Notes: a model not told the origin generated them from the letters alone. Counted from the stretch's first letter, positions 1 to 9,352 are shown. The stretch is DNA of 64,000 nt from MPNP01 sp026709725 (GCA_965200805.1 OZ241384.1:992001-1056000); one strand, 5' to 3'. Numbers and translations: made by a program.

Positions 1-171
1 CTCCGTGGTGTGACTGCCGGCTTGAATGCTGCAAGGGATGAGTGCAGCTGAGTGAATGACACGCCAGGATATCCGATAGGCAACTTGCACATTCATTGAC
101 GAGGGGCCGGGTCGGATACGGGATTTTCACTCGGATGATGGCTGGAGAGAGCTGGCCACAGCTGAGTCCTC

Positions 172-1332
172 ATGGGCAACTCCCGGAATATGGCGATATG
201 TGAGATGCAACAGCTCAAGACACGGACAAACTTGATTGGGTTGACCCGGGAGCAATTGGCCGAACGCCTTGCTGAAATCGGAACACCGTCCGACAAGATC
301 AGGATGAGAGTCGACCAGATCTGGACCTGGATTTATGTGCGCGGAGCCCGTCGTTTTGCGGATATGACCAATCTGGCCAAAACCTATCGTGTGCAACTTG
401 ATCAGACCTGTCGTCTTGAGGTCCCGCAGTGCATCCAAAAGGAGATCAGCGGAGACGGGACACGGAAATATCTCTTTCGGTTGAACGGCGGTCATGAAGT
501 TGAGACGGTCTACATTCCCGAACCCGATCGAGGGACTGTCTGTCTGTCATCACAAGTGGGCTGCACACTCAACTGCAGCTTTTGTCATACGGGGACCCAG
601 GCATTTGTTCGCAATCTTGTCCCCGAGGAAATCGTCGGCCAGTTCATGGCAGTTCGTGATGATCTTGGGGAGTGGCCCCTGCCGGGTCGGAATCCGAAAT
701 CAGAGCAACGCCTGGCATCCAATATTGTCCTGATGGGTATGGGTGAGCCCCTCTACAATTTCGACAATGTCCGCGATGCCATGCAGATCGCCATGGATGG
801 CAAGGGAATCAGCCTTTCCCGTCGACGGATTACGCTCTCGACGGCTGGCGTTGTACCCGGCATCCACCGAACTGGAGAAGAGATCGGTTGCCGACTGGCA
901 ATCTCATTGCATGGCACGACTGATGAGATCCGCAGCAAACTTGTTCCAATCAATCGTAAATGGGGGCTTGATGAACTCCTGGATGCCTTGCGGAATTATC
1001 CCCGACTCTCCAATGCTGACCGGATCACATTTGAATATGCCATGATCCGGGATATCAATGATTCCGACCAGGATGCCCATCGTCTTGTCAATCTGCTCAG
1101 GAATATTCCCGCCAAAGTCAATTTGATTCCATTTAATCGTTGGCCGGGCACTCAATTTGAACGTTCAAGTCCTGAACGAATCCGGAAATTTGCCGGCATT
1201 GTCTTCAAAGCAGGCTATCCATCACCTGTACGGACACCACGGGGGGAAGACATTATGGCAGCTTGCGGGCAGCTCAAGTCCACAAGCCAGCGTCAACGCC
1301 TGCGATCAGGCAAAGTGGCTGTTGCATCATGA
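172..1332 (+). CDS. rlmN: 23S rRNA/tRNA adenine-C2 methyltransferase RlmN
   Basis: Radical-SAM enzyme that methylates C2 of A2503 in 23S rRNA and of A37 in some tRNAs, in the cytoplasm. The 386-residue protein has the family's radical-SAM motif C-x3-C-x2-C at about residues 131-138 (CTLNCSFC), followed by the glycine-rich GMGEPL stretch. Its length is typical of RlmN. The ATG at 172 is the first in frame; a later ATG at 205 would remove only a non-conserved leader, so the exact start is uncertain. The 3' end overlaps the convergent CAP-domain gene by 40 bases. The family assignment is firm from the cysteine motif and overall sequence. Confidence 0.95.
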   Translation: MGNSRNMAICEMQQLKTRTNLIGLTREQLAERLAEIGTPSDKIRMRVDQIWTWIYVRGARRFADMTNLAKTYRVQLDQTCRLEVPQCIQKEISGDGTRKYLFRLNGGHEVETVYIPEPDRGTVCLSSQVGCTLNCSFCHTGTQAFVRNLVPEEIVGQFMAVRDDLGEWPLPGRNPKSEQRLASNIVLMGMGEPLYNFDNVRDAMQIAMDGKGISLSRRRITLSTAGVVPGIHRTGEEIGCRLAISLHGTTDEIRSKLVPINRKWGLDELLDALRNYPRLSNADRITFEYAMIRDINDSDQDAHRLVNLLRNIPAKVNLIPFNRWPGTQFERSSPERIRKFAGIVFKAGYPSPVRTPRGEDIMAACGQLKSTSQRQRLRSGKVAVAS

Positions 1333-1904
1333 ATGTTCTCGTGTCGTCCGGTGATAAAAACCCACCAGGTACGACCCTCCTCGTTCTGGAACCACCCCAC
1401 TCCCAATTCTTCAGCAGAAGAACTCAGAATATTGTTGCGAGCACGATCATCACGGAGCATTCCGTGAACGATGACAAGGGGAGGATCAAAAGCCTGCACG
1501 ATATTTTCACCCAGAACCGTTCCGTCGTAGCCCGCGTAGGCTGCCCTCAATGCCGGTGAGGTCCCGGTCGCCCCAAAATTCCAGGTCTTGAACTGTTCAC
1601 TGAGGTCCTTGGCATGGGCAAAGGCGACATAATTCAGGCGAGGATCAAACGACAGGAGTTCAAGATCAGCCAGTTGGCGGGCCGCGTTGATCATATCACG
1701 GACTTTGGTGCCGAGCAGCCGACTTTCCTCGGCCCCAATCCAGTATATTGCCGGAATCAGTTCCTGAACCTCATCCTCGACATCGGCCCCGCTCAACGCC
1801 GATTGTGCCTGCAAGGTAGACCCCTGCACGAGCAGGACGATGAATGCAGCAAGAATCGGATTGGCAACACACCATGGTCGGGGTTCTGGAAACAGGAATA
1901 TCAT
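1293..1904 (-). CDS. Secreted CAP/SCP-domain protein
   Basis: A 203-residue protein with an N-terminal hydrophobic segment (about residues 14-30) ending in an alanine/glutamine-rich cleavage-like site, so it is probably exported. The remainder resembles the bacterial CAP (SCP/PR1-like) superfamily: the central HAKDLSEQ and the later GENI, the motif around the family's conserved Glu, are visible, as is a C-terminal GVGWFQNEEGRTWWVF strand like that of many CAP proteins. Biochemical roles of bacterial CAP proteins are mostly unknown. It is convergent with rlmN and overlaps its 3' end by 40 bases. The ATG at 1904 gives a complete signal peptide. Confidence 0.7.
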   Translation of the reverse strand: MIFLFPEPRPWCVANPILAAFIVLLVQGSTLQAQSALSGADVEDEVQELIPAIYWIGAEESRLLGTKVRDMINAARQLADLELLSFDPRLNYVAFAHAKDLSEQFKTWNFGATGTSPALRAAYAGYDGTVLGENIVQAFDPPLVIVHGMLRDDRARNNILSSSAEELGVGWFQNEEGRTWWVFITGRHENIHDATATLPDRRR

Positions 1905-2096
1905 AGGTCTGACTCGGGCCTGGCACGATCATGAGTCTATTCGGCAACTTCTTTGCAACATGCAATGTTGACAGGGAGAAGATTGGTGAAATCTGGTCAA
2001 ATTTGGTTGATATCAGTTGCTTCTGCAACATGTTTGCGGCAGTGGGAGCGGGATTGCTGAATGCCCTTGACACCAATCTGAAGCAGGAACAGGCAT

Positions 2097-2657
2097 ATGA
2101 GCGAACGCGTCAGTCGTCGTAAATTTACAACAGCGGCCCTGGCAACACTTGGCACAGCTCTCACATCCGGTGGTGCCCTCTCGGCACCCCGGAGCACACA
2201 TGTCGTGGCCAGCTACACCCGCCAGTATTGGCAGGAATACTTCCCGGATTTAAGCCATGGTGCGATTCTGGTGGAGGTACGCTACAAAACACTTCATTTC
2301 TGGTCCAAAAGCGGTTTCGACTATCGTGTTTATCCCACATCCTCCCCGATATCATCCGACCTGACACGCCTTGGCCGAACGCATATTATCCGCAAGGTTG
2401 TCGGTCCATCCTGGCGACCCACGCCAGCCATGCGGGAGCGCAATCCGGAATGGCCTGAGTTCATGCCGCCGGGGCCGGACAATCCATTGGGAACCCACGC
2501 ACTCTATCTGACATGGCAGTATTATCGAATTCATGGAACCCATGATGACCTGAAAATCGGTCGCAGATCCTCAAACGGCTGCATCGGACTCTTCAATGAC
2601 CACATTGCCGAACTGTATGACCTGACAGAGATCGGCACGCAGGTCCTGCTGATTTAG
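2097..2657 (+). CDS. L,D-transpeptidase (YkuD domain) with Tat-like signal
   Basis: Probable periplasmic peptidoglycan cross-linking enzyme of the YkuD family, 186 residues. The N-terminus has a twin-arginine motif (SRRKF) followed by an alanine-rich hydrophobic stretch, suggesting Tat export. The catalytic signature H-G-T ... S-x-G-C is present, with His near 146 and the nucleophilic Cys near 162 (SSNGCIGL). Family members form 3-3 cross-links or attach lipoproteins; which applies here cannot be told. It ends in TAG, so TAG is a normal stop in this genome. It stands alone on this strand. Confidence 0.88.
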   Translation: MSERVSRRKFTTAALATLGTALTSGGALSAPRSTHVVASYTRQYWQEYFPDLSHGAILVEVRYKTLHFWSKSGFDYRVYPTSSPISSDLTRLGRTHIIRKVVGPSWRPTPAMRERNPEWPEFMPPGPDNPLGTHALYLTWQYYRIHGTHDDLKIGRRSSNGCIGLFNDHIAELYDLTEIGTQVLLI

Positions 2658-3220
2658 CCGGAACATCATAACCGGATTTCAGCAAAACGTTTCCCGAAGA
2701 GTGAACAACCGGCGCTCCTGCGACAGATTCCTTCACCCGGCCCGTCAATAACAGGGTGACCCCTCTGGCAGCGCAAACCGCCTGCACCTGCAGCTCCCCT
2801 GCCCCTTGCCGCAAGGGGCAGGGGAGCTTTCAACAGAGCACTGACAACCCGGCCCTGATCCCGCCGCACCCGGATGGCGGCATGCGGAGGAAGTGCAAAC
2901 GGGACGGGGTACGCCGCCCGGAGTCTCCGGGATTCCGGAACTGAACAGGTATGCCGACTGCATGCATCGGATCGGATCTGCAGTGAACATCAGGTCAACG
3001 GTGTCCCGCTGAAAGGGTCGTGACGATCACGCAATCGGCGCCGGACGGCTGTACTGATTGCATGGAGCCCGATTGATTCAATCGACTTCAAGCATTGGAT
3101 CCGGCCGGGAAAGTCCGCCATACGGGATTCACATGCAGTGGAATTAACTAACTTGACTGTGCGAATATTTTGTATAGTGCGACAGCAGGTGATGTTTTCT
3201 ACAATGGAAAGAGGTCGGTT
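2658..3220. other. Gene-free interval with one strong hairpin
   Basis: No convincing coding region. It contains the 16-bp perfect hairpin listed separately. The rest is GC-rich and shows no recognisable RNA gene. The stretch just before 3221 becomes AT-rich and probably holds the promoter of the small secreted protein. Confidence 0.6.
2793..2827 (+). terminator. Strong hairpin, possible intrinsic terminator
   Basis: A perfect 16-bp inverted repeat (2793-2808 with 2812-2827) closed by a 3-base CCG loop and followed by only three T residues. It lies about 135 bases after the L,D-transpeptidase stop. The stem is very GC-rich but the T-run is short, so it could equally be a dispersed palindromic element. 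A shorter hairpin at 45052-45076 shares the CCCTTGCCGC core. Confidence 0.45.
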
Positions 3221-3430
3221 ATGAAGAGACTGTTTCTTGCCGCCGCCATCTCCTCATTTGCCGTTGGCGCGACCGCTGGTGGTATGGATGACGGAATGGA
3301 TGACGGAATGGATGAGATGGCTGAAGCCACAATGGAAGATCCCGAAGTGGAAGCCCCTGCCCCCGCTGGCGGCGGCAATGCGCTTCTGATTCTCCTGGCT
3401 GTTGGAGCACTTGCACTCGTTGCAAACTGA
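3221..3430 (+). CDS. Small secreted/membrane protein with MDDG repeats
   Basis: A 69-residue protein. It has a clear N-terminal signal peptide (MKRLFLAAAISSFAVGATAGG), then an acidic Met/Asp/Gly section with three MDDG/MDEM repeats encoded by a tandem 12-base unit (3284-3295 and 3296-3307, then a diverged third). A Glu/Pro linker, a GGG and a 16-residue hydrophobic C-terminus (ALLILLAVGALALVAN) follow. The ATG at 3221 is chosen because it starts the signal peptide. The signal peptide, acidic linker and terminal hydrophobic segment resemble small proteins I recall from Rhodobacteraceae genomes; function is unknown. Confidence 0.7.
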   Translation: MKRLFLAAAISSFAVGATAGGMDDGMDDGMDEMAEATMEDPEVEAPAPAGGGNALLILLAVGALALVAN

Positions 3431-3484
3431 TCCTCATTCAGTATCAAATCCGAGGTCGGGCTGCGTCGCTGCAGTCCGGCTCCT

Positions 3485-4369
3485 TCATGGGTGGGCCGCT
3501 TGGCCCTGCTCCTGCACACATGCTTCCAGCCCGGTTGCGTAATTCGGGTACAAGAGAGAGTAGCCGAGTGTGTGCTTAATTCGATGATTCCTGACGCGCT
3601 TTGATTCGGAATAGAAGCTCCGGGCCATCGGGGTCAGTTCCGCCTCCGCGAACGGAATTGCGGGCGGCTCCGGCTGGCCAAGCAGTCTGGCTGCATAACT
3701 GATCACCAGTTCTGGTCGTTCAGGCCTGTCGTCGCAGACATTGTAGACTCCGCCAGGCCGTTCGGCAGTCAGAGAAAGGTGCAGTATGCCGACAATATCA
3801 TCGACATGGATACGATTGAATACCTGCCCCTCCTTGATAATCCGCCGGGAACGACCCCGTCGCAGCTGGGCGATTGGCCCCCGCCCTGGACCATAAATCC
3901 CAGCCAATCGAAAAATATTCAGCGGGATTTTCCACTTCCGGGCAAGATCCTGCCAGGCCTCCTCAGCGGCGACACGGGCGGCACCACGCGCGGTACTCGG
4001 TCGCAAGTCTGTGTCTTCATCAACCCAGGCACCATCATGGTTTCCATAGACAGCTGTTGTTGAGAGGTATCCCAACCATCTGACCCCTGCCGGAGCAGAA
4101 GATCCCCATCGTTCACTGAGAAACTGCGCTGCAATATCACCATCGCCTGTCGGTGCGATTGACGTCAACAGGTGGGTTGATGAATCAACTTCGGGACCGA
4201 TATCCGAACCGGGCCAAACATGCAGCCGCGAACGCTCCTGGGAAGTCGCCTTTTCTCTCGACCGCGTCGTCCCCGTCACATCCCATCCATCCTCGGCAAG
4301 CAACCTGCCTGCCAACCGACCGGCACTGTAACCAAAACCAAAGCAGAAGAGCTTTCCACCTTTATTCAT
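3485..4369 (-). CDS. NAD(P)-dependent epimerase/SDR, YeeZ-like
   Basis: Extended short-chain dehydrogenase-type protein of about 294 residues. The N-terminal Rossmann glycine motif FGFGYSAGRLAGRLL lies just after the start. STTAVYGNHDG carries the usual Ser/Tyr region, and the sugar-epimerase-like FRLAGIYGPGRGP and YNVCDDRPE follow. These match the YeeZ-type NAD(P)-binding branch, whose substrate is unknown. Its start at 4369 lies 48 bases beyond the queG stop at 4418, so the two are probably co-transcribed. ATG 4369 is preferred over upstream ATGs because the Rossmann fold starts immediately and a GGAG lies upstream. Confidence 0.8.
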   Translation of the reverse strand: MNKGGKLFCFGFGYSAGRLAGRLLAEDGWDVTGTTRSREKATSQERSRLHVWPGSDIGPEVDSSTHLLTSIAPTGDGDIAAQFLSERWGSSAPAGVRWLGYLSTTAVYGNHDGAWVDEDTDLRPSTARGAARVAAEEAWQDLARKWKIPLNIFRLAGIYGPGRGPIAQLRRGRSRRIIKEGQVFNRIHVDDIVGILHLSLTAERPGGVYNVCDDRPERPELVISYAARLLGQPEPPAIPFAEAELTPMARSFYSESKRVRNHRIKHTLGYSLLYPNYATGLEACVQEQGQAAHP

Positions 4370-4417
4370 CACCTGCATCTCCAATCCATCATGGACATTT
4401 CCGCATCGCACTCTGCA

Positions 4418-5500
4418 TCAAGGCCTCTGCGACCCTTGAAATCGACCGTCTGTCCCCCTGTCCTCCGACAACCTCATGGCAGCCCATCGGGCAGCATCAG
4501 AAACAACAGGATCCGGGTCTGAAATATGACTCCGGACATGGTGCAGCATCTTCGGGTCACACGAATTGCCGATGGCATAGAGGACATTCCGCAGGAATCG
4601 GTTCCGGCCAATGCGACGGATTGGGTTATTGCGGAACAACTCGCGGAACCCTGTCTCGTCAAGTGCGACCAGTTCAGCGAGCTGAGGTGACCTGAGATCG
4701 TTGCGGGCATGAAACCGTGTCTCCCGGGCTGTCCGGGCAAACTTGTTCCAGGGACAGACCTCCAGACAATCATCACAGCCGTAAATCCTGTTGCCAAGCA
4801 ATGGACGAAGGTCGGGCTCGACCGAACCCTTATGCTCAATTGTCAGATAGGAAATGCACCGGCGGGCATCCAGCTGGTAGGGGGCCGGAAACGCGTCGGT
4901 TGGACAGACATCAAGGCACCGACGACAAGAGCCACAGAAATCCTGCTCGGGAGGGGTTGTCGACACATCCATGGTCGTGAATACTGCACCCAGAAAAAAC
5001 CAGCTGCCGAGCTGTCGGCTGACAAGGTTTGTATGCTTGCCCTGCCAACCAAGACCGGCACTCTGTGCGAGCGGCTTTTCCATTACCGGAGCAGTATCGA
5101 CAAAGACCTTGATCTCAATATCCCTGTCCCTGCTCATCAGCCATTGACCGAAACGCTTCAACTGTGCCTTGACAATTTTGTGATAGTCCTGGTTCTGTGC
5201 ATAAACTGAAATCGTGCCTCGCTCACATTGCTTCGTATTGGCAATGGAATGCACATCCTGTCCATAGGAAACCGCCAGCATAATGACAGAGCGGGCGGCA
5301 GGCCACAACGCAGCCGGATCACCCCGCCAGTGACTCCGCTCCCTCAACCACGACATCTCACCGTGATAGTTCCGTTCAAGGAACGCAAGCAATCCCACCT
5401 TCGCATCCTGGATTGAATCCGGTCGGCAAACTCCCCACGCATCAAACCCCTCAGCGCGAGCCCGCTCACCGATCTCCTTGTGGAGGGACTGGCCCTGCAT
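4418..5500 (-). CDS. queG: Epoxyqueuosine reductase QueG
   Basis: Final enzyme of queuosine biosynthesis: it reduces epoxyqueuosine to queuosine in the wobble position of tRNAs, using cobalamin and iron-sulfur clusters. The 360-residue protein shows two ferredoxin-type clusters, CGSCRRCLDVCPTDAF and CDDCLEVCPWNKF, and the DTAPVMEKPLA motif of the family near residue 140. The HEAT-like C-terminus (about residues 290-350) is retained. It appears to be the first gene of a two-gene minus-strand unit with the downstream SDR. Confidence 0.95.
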   Translation of the reverse strand: MQGQSLHKEIGERARAEGFDAWGVCRPDSIQDAKVGLLAFLERNYHGEMSWLRERSHWRGDPAALWPAARSVIMLAVSYGQDVHSIANTKQCERGTISVYAQNQDYHKIVKAQLKRFGQWLMSRDRDIEIKVFVDTAPVMEKPLAQSAGLGWQGKHTNLVSRQLGSWFFLGAVFTTMDVSTTPPEQDFCGSCRRCLDVCPTDAFPAPYQLDARRCISYLTIEHKGSVEPDLRPLLGNRIYGCDDCLEVCPWNKFARTARETRFHARNDLRSPQLAELVALDETGFRELFRNNPIRRIGRNRFLRNVLYAIGNSCDPKMLHHVRSHISDPDPVVSDAARWAAMRLSEDRGTDGRFQGSQRP

Positions 5501-5905
5501 CTCTTCTCCTCAACCCACATATCAACTTGAGGCACACCACTCTCACAGCTGCAATCCTGATGGCCATTGTCTTCCGTGCCGCCTTTCACCAGCACTCCCG
5601 CCTCATACCATGGCCTGCATTGGTGTGTGAATGCGCATCGCAATGTCGCAGGCGGCTGTCAATCGGGTCGTGCCATCAACCCTCAATCCAATGGCTGGGC
5701 CAATCATCTTGCTGTCGGGTTTATATCAGAACGACATCGAAAGATCAGACATGCTGCAAAGAAATCCACCAACCCTGCGGAATCCCATTCAAATTGCCTG
5801 TCCCAACAAATGCCCACAACTTTATGGAAAAGTTCATTGCCTTTTCATGCAAAGAGCATCAGTCTGAACCCAAATGTCAATGAGCCTTTCCATTCCAGGG
5901 TGACA

Positions 5906-6142
5906 ATGCAATCCTTTCCAGCCAGCGACGCGGCCTCAATTGGCAAAGTCATTCGTCAAACGCGCAAGGCGCTCAGGATCACGCAGGAAGAACTGTCCCT
6001 TCAGACAGGGATATCACGACCAACGATCCGGAGCATTGAGCGTGGCAAGGAGACATCCCATCTCGGCCTCGCCCTGCAACTCTGCCGCGATCTTGGCATT
6101 CGACTCGACGCGACACCACCCGGGGACATTGAAAGGGGATGA
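5906..6142 (+). CDS. HipB-like helix-turn-helix antitoxin/repressor
   Basis: A 78-residue XRE-type DNA-binding protein. The HTH is plain (IGKVIRQTRKALRITQEELSLQTGISRPTIRSIERGKE), followed by a short C-terminal tail. It ends within the start codon of the hipA-like gene (4-base overlap), the standard arrangement of hipBA toxin-antitoxin operons. By family knowledge HipB represses its operon and neutralises HipA. The ATG at 5906 is chosen; a GTG at 5900 in the same frame is the alternative. Confidence 0.82.
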   Translation: MQSFPASDAASIGKVIRQTRKALRITQEELSLQTGISRPTIRSIERGKETSHLGLALQLCRDLGIRLDATPPGDIERG

Positions 6143-7436
6143 TGGTTCTCGATGTTTATCTCGAGTCCGTGGCCGAGCCTGTCGGTGAATTGTCGAGGAC
6201 AGGCGATGGAGTGATGTCCTTCAGGTACTCAATGGACGATTTGCCGTATCCGATCTCAGCCTCGTTGCCTGTTCGCGAAAGGCCCCATGGCAACCCGGCC
6301 GCATGCGGGTTTTTCTCGAACCTGCTGTTTGAGAATGAGATGCGTGACCAGGTCATGCAGCGTCACGGAATTTCAGAGGGAGATATCGTCGGTCTTCTCT
6401 TCCACCTCGGTGCCGATTGTCCCGGTTCAATCAGCTGTGTTCCCAAAGGCGAGCGGCCGGGCAAGCAACCGGGGCTCCTGGATTCGGACTACGACATGCT
6501 TGATGGGTCACCCCGGGTGCCAGAGGATTTGTCTTCGGTCGCACACACGCTGGCCGTCAACGGAACTCTCGCCAAAATCATGGCATCTTTGCGTGATCAT
6601 CGGCAGGTTCCGCGGGAGACAGCTGATCCATCGCCGCTGACCGGAGTCCAGGGCAAGATCGCAGTTACGCGGCTGCCGGATGGACATCTCGGATTGCCCA
6701 GGAACGGGAGTGGTGCTCCAACAACACATATTTTGAAGGTCCCGCAAATGGCAGCGATGAGTTCTGTCATGCGTGAGCAGATTGCGACGCGTCTCATGGC
6801 CCAGGTTCAGACACATGATGTATCTCAGACCTGCATTGTTGGGGAAGGTTCATTGCAGGGCCTTCTTGTCAGGCGTTTCGACCGCTATCTTGAAGGGAAT
6901 GCCGTGCATCGAATTCACCAGGAGGACTTTTGTCAGGCCCTTGGCTACGGCCACATGCTGAAATACGAGCGCAATGGGGTGGGAGAACGGGCTTTCACTG
7001 CCAAGGCGATCGGCCAAATCCTGGCCATGACCCGTGTCCCTGCGCAGTCACGTCAGGCCTTCTTCGAGATCACCCTCGCCAGTCTTGTACTTGGAAACTC
7101 TGACAATCACGCAAAAATCATGCTCTCCTGTACACATCAATGAAGCTCGAACTTGCGCCCGCGTATGACATCGATTCGGTTTTGCTTGATGATGTGACCC
7201 GGGAAGACCTTGATCGCTTCCTGAAGTCGCTGTGCGCCCGCGGCTTCGGCGCATCCCAGCAAAAGCGGACCACATCCATCATGCAGCGGCTGCCTGATGC
7301 CGCCAACGCGCTCCCGCGTCCAAAGGCAAAACGTCTCGGCGATGTCATCCGGCAGCAATCTCATCACCTGTCCTGCAACGCAGGACTTGGGCTTGAGGTT
7401 CCCGAGTTCGACAACGTGCCGGTCAATCGACCCTGA
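6139..7436 (+). pseudogene. HipA-family kinase split by a -1 frameshift
   Basis: HipA kinases phosphorylate targets such as glutamyl-tRNA synthetase to cause growth arrest. The first frame (6139-7143) covers the N-subdomain and most of the kinase fold and reaches the catalytic loop GNSDNHAK, then ends. The second (7140-7436) resumes with LELAPAYDIDSVLLDD. Reading the A-run at 7113-7117 as six rather than five A residues gives DNHAKNHALLYTS...LAPAYDI, the exact family pattern, in a 432-residue protein of normal length. The break falls inside the active site, between the catalytic Asp and the metal-binding YD. A -1 slip of tRNA-Lys on AAA would also restore the frame, so a programmed shift is possible. 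As written the toxin should be inactive. Confidence 0.85.
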
Positions 7437-7832
7437 TGCACAAACTCTTCAAACATCAGCCTCGGGACAATATCAACCGTTGGCCTTGCCTGCCATTCGA
7501 GTCATCACACTGTTCAGGATTTCCGCGATCTCCCGCATTCCCATTCGTCGTGCCAATGGAATCAGAATGAGCAGTTCCTGTAGTTGCTGATCAGTCTTTG
7601 TCGGCCTGGATTCACCGGACAAAGCCGCAATGGCACGGCTGGCAGGCCTTTCTGTCTGGAAGATGTGTTACTCGTAGCCGGCAGATTTCCGGAGCTCGTT
7701 CACGATGTCTCCGTTTGGAATCGGTATCCGGCGCGCACCCGGAATATAATTTTTTTTCCACGCACCACCCGGTTTGTGTGTAATGTTAACAACCCGCCGG
7801 GGCCAGCACCCCGAGTCCGTCATATGCCTCTT
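7437..7832. other. Gene-poor interval with an open minus-strand reading frame
   Basis: No intact gene. On the minus strand a 65-codon stretch without stops (7473-7667) reads with plausible coding character and ends REIAEILNSVMTRMAGKANG. A TAA sits at its upstream edge and no good start is visible, so it may be the tail of a lost gene. I do not recognise it. A T8 run at about 7750 is not preceded by a convincing stem. Confidence 0.35.
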
Positions 7833-8109
7833 TCAGGATGCCGGAGGGCAGTCATGATTAATGCCCTGCACGCCAAAAACAGTGTTAACCGCGCCAGCAC
7901 CATACAACCTGATTCGGTGATACAGTTCGGGGCGAACCGGGCTGCAGTTTCCACGCCTCAAATTGACCATGAACCAGAGGCTCGCCCCTGTTCCGCCCCA
8001 TGCAGAACATATGAGCAATATGGACCAGCTTTTGCAACTCCAGGTTCGAGAGGGTATGGCCTGAGCAATGAACCAGGGTGTTCGCAGCACCAAGCACACA
8101 GGTTGTCAT
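7833..8109 (-). pseudogene. Frameshifted Panacea (DUF4065) domain antitoxin remnant
   Basis: The first frame (from ATG 8109, with an AG-rich ribosome-binding stretch just upstream) reads TLSNLELQKLVHIAHMF.MG...GEPLV.G.FEAWKLQP, the hallmark N-terminus of the Panacea/SocA-like domain. It then shifts. The neighbouring frame continues VRPELYHRIRLYG as far as 7833, as in the intact family. Removing one C from the CCC that corresponds to plus-strand GGG 7939-7941 restores L-x-P-V-x-P-x-L-Y-H. A second member at 43501 aligns along the whole segment. The reconstructed product, about 91 residues, is shorter than that copy. Panacea proteins are antitoxins in many toxin-antitoxin pairs; no partner toxin is evident here. 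Confidence 0.75.
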
Positions 8110-8557
8110 GGCCTGTCCCCCCTTCCAACTGCGTTGCAGGATAACTGTCGTTCATGAAAAACCAATGATGAGGCATTTGAGGCTGCAAGAATGACAAAAA
8201 TGGCCGCAACACCGCTGCTGGCTTGTCGTGCGATCATCGCAAGGATTGCGTCAGGCATCTGTCAGGCATAATCGGTTCAGGCAACTTAAGAGACTGGTTC
8301 ATGAGTTGCTGTGGTGGAAGCCATCGGGAGCGCAATTACGATGGATAATCCTGGGGCAATCTCCCTGAATTTTTCTGGGTGCAGGGGATGCTCCATGGTT
8401 GCAGTCATCAAGGTGGGAGTGCCGGTGGGTCAAGAACTGTGAATCTGCGCCCAATAGAACCGGGTCAGGATTTTCTGAAGGGGCAAGCGGGACCACGGAA
8501 CAATATCCATTCTTCTCCCAGGATGCAGGTGAATTGAGATTGACAACGGAGCCAGGA
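8110..8557. other. Gene-free interval before nadX
   Basis: No supported gene. The frame of nadX stays open upstream to about 8399, but that part does not look like an NAD-binding protein. Divergent expression of the Panacea remnant and nadX must start from this stretch; I see no promoter strong enough to call. Confidence 0.5.
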
Positions 8558-9352
8558 ATGAGCGGTACACTTCTCGTTGGGTTTGGAGCAATCGGTCGTT
8601 GGCTCCTTGAGACCAATCAAAACAGAACAACGAAAATCGGCTGTGTGCTTGTAAGATCGCAGCGTATGAGTGAAACGCGTGAGATTCTCAAGGGCAGGGC
8701 TCAGGTTGTTTCTGACATCCGGGAATTGGATGAAAAACCTGACCTTGCAATCGAATGTGCCGGGCACAGTGCCCTGAAAATGCACGGATCTGCCATTCTT
8801 CAGCGTGGAATTGACCTGGGCCTGATTTCGGCCGGCGCTCTTGCAGATCAGGGCCTGTCGGAAAAACTCCTGCAAAGTGCAGCAGAGGGCGAGGCAAAAG
8901 TCACTGTCCTTTCCGGAGCAATCGGAGCTGTTGACGCCATCGCTGCTGCCCGCAGAAAAAATCTGACTCGTGTTGCATATGTTGGTCGAAAGCCGCCGCT
9001 GGGGTGGGCCGGTTCAAGAGCAGAGGATGTGATTGATCTTGCAAACATCAACGTTCCCACCGAGCATTTCCGTGGCACAGCCGGTGAAGCGGCACTTCAC
9101 TATCCCAAAAACAGCAATGTTGCGGCAACAGTTGCACTTGCCGGCCTTGGTTTTCGCCGCACTGAGGCGGTTCTGATTGCCGATCCGGGGATTAAACGGA
9201 ACATGCACCGGATTGAGGCCGAGGGTGAGTTTGGTTCAATGCAGTTCAGCATTGAGGGCCAGCCTCTCAAGGACAACCCCAGAACATCGGGCCTTGCTGC
9301 CATGAGTGCGCAGCGATTTCTGGAGGACCGTCAGGCCCTGCTTGTCATCTGA
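8558..9352 (+). CDS. nadX: L-aspartate dehydrogenase
   Basis: Cytoplasmic NAD(P)-dependent enzyme that oxidises L-aspartate to iminoaspartate (oxaloacetate plus ammonia); it can feed NAD synthesis in place of NadB. The 264-residue protein begins with the Rossmann motif LLVGFGAIGRWLL and has ECAGHSALK at about residues 65-73. SGAIGAVDAIAAAR and the C-terminal NVAATVALAGLG...ADPG are both characteristic of the aspartate dehydrogenase family. The ATG at 8558 is chosen because the fold begins there. No nadA or nadC is adjacent, so a purely catabolic role is also possible. Confidence 0.88.
   Translation: MSGTLLVGFGAIGRWLLETNQNRTTKIGCVLVRSQRMSETREILKGRAQVVSDIRELDEKPDLAIECAGHSALKMHGSAILQRGIDLGLISAGALADQGLSEKLLQSAAEGEAKVTVLSGAIGAVDAIAAARRKNLTRVAYVGRKPPLGWAGSRAEDVIDLANINVPTEHFRGTAGEAALHYPKNSNVAATVALAGLGFRRTEAVLIADPGIKRNMHRIEAEGEFGSMQFSIEGQPLKDNPRTSGLAAMSAQRFLEDRQALLVI

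Noticed and set aside
3153..3178. TTGACT/TATAGT promoter for the small secreted protein
   Set aside because: The spacer is only 14 bases; possible but too short to list as a supported promoter.
8399..8557. 53-residue N-terminal extension of nadX
   Set aside because: The Rossmann fold begins at the ATG at 8558 and the extension has no homology-like character.
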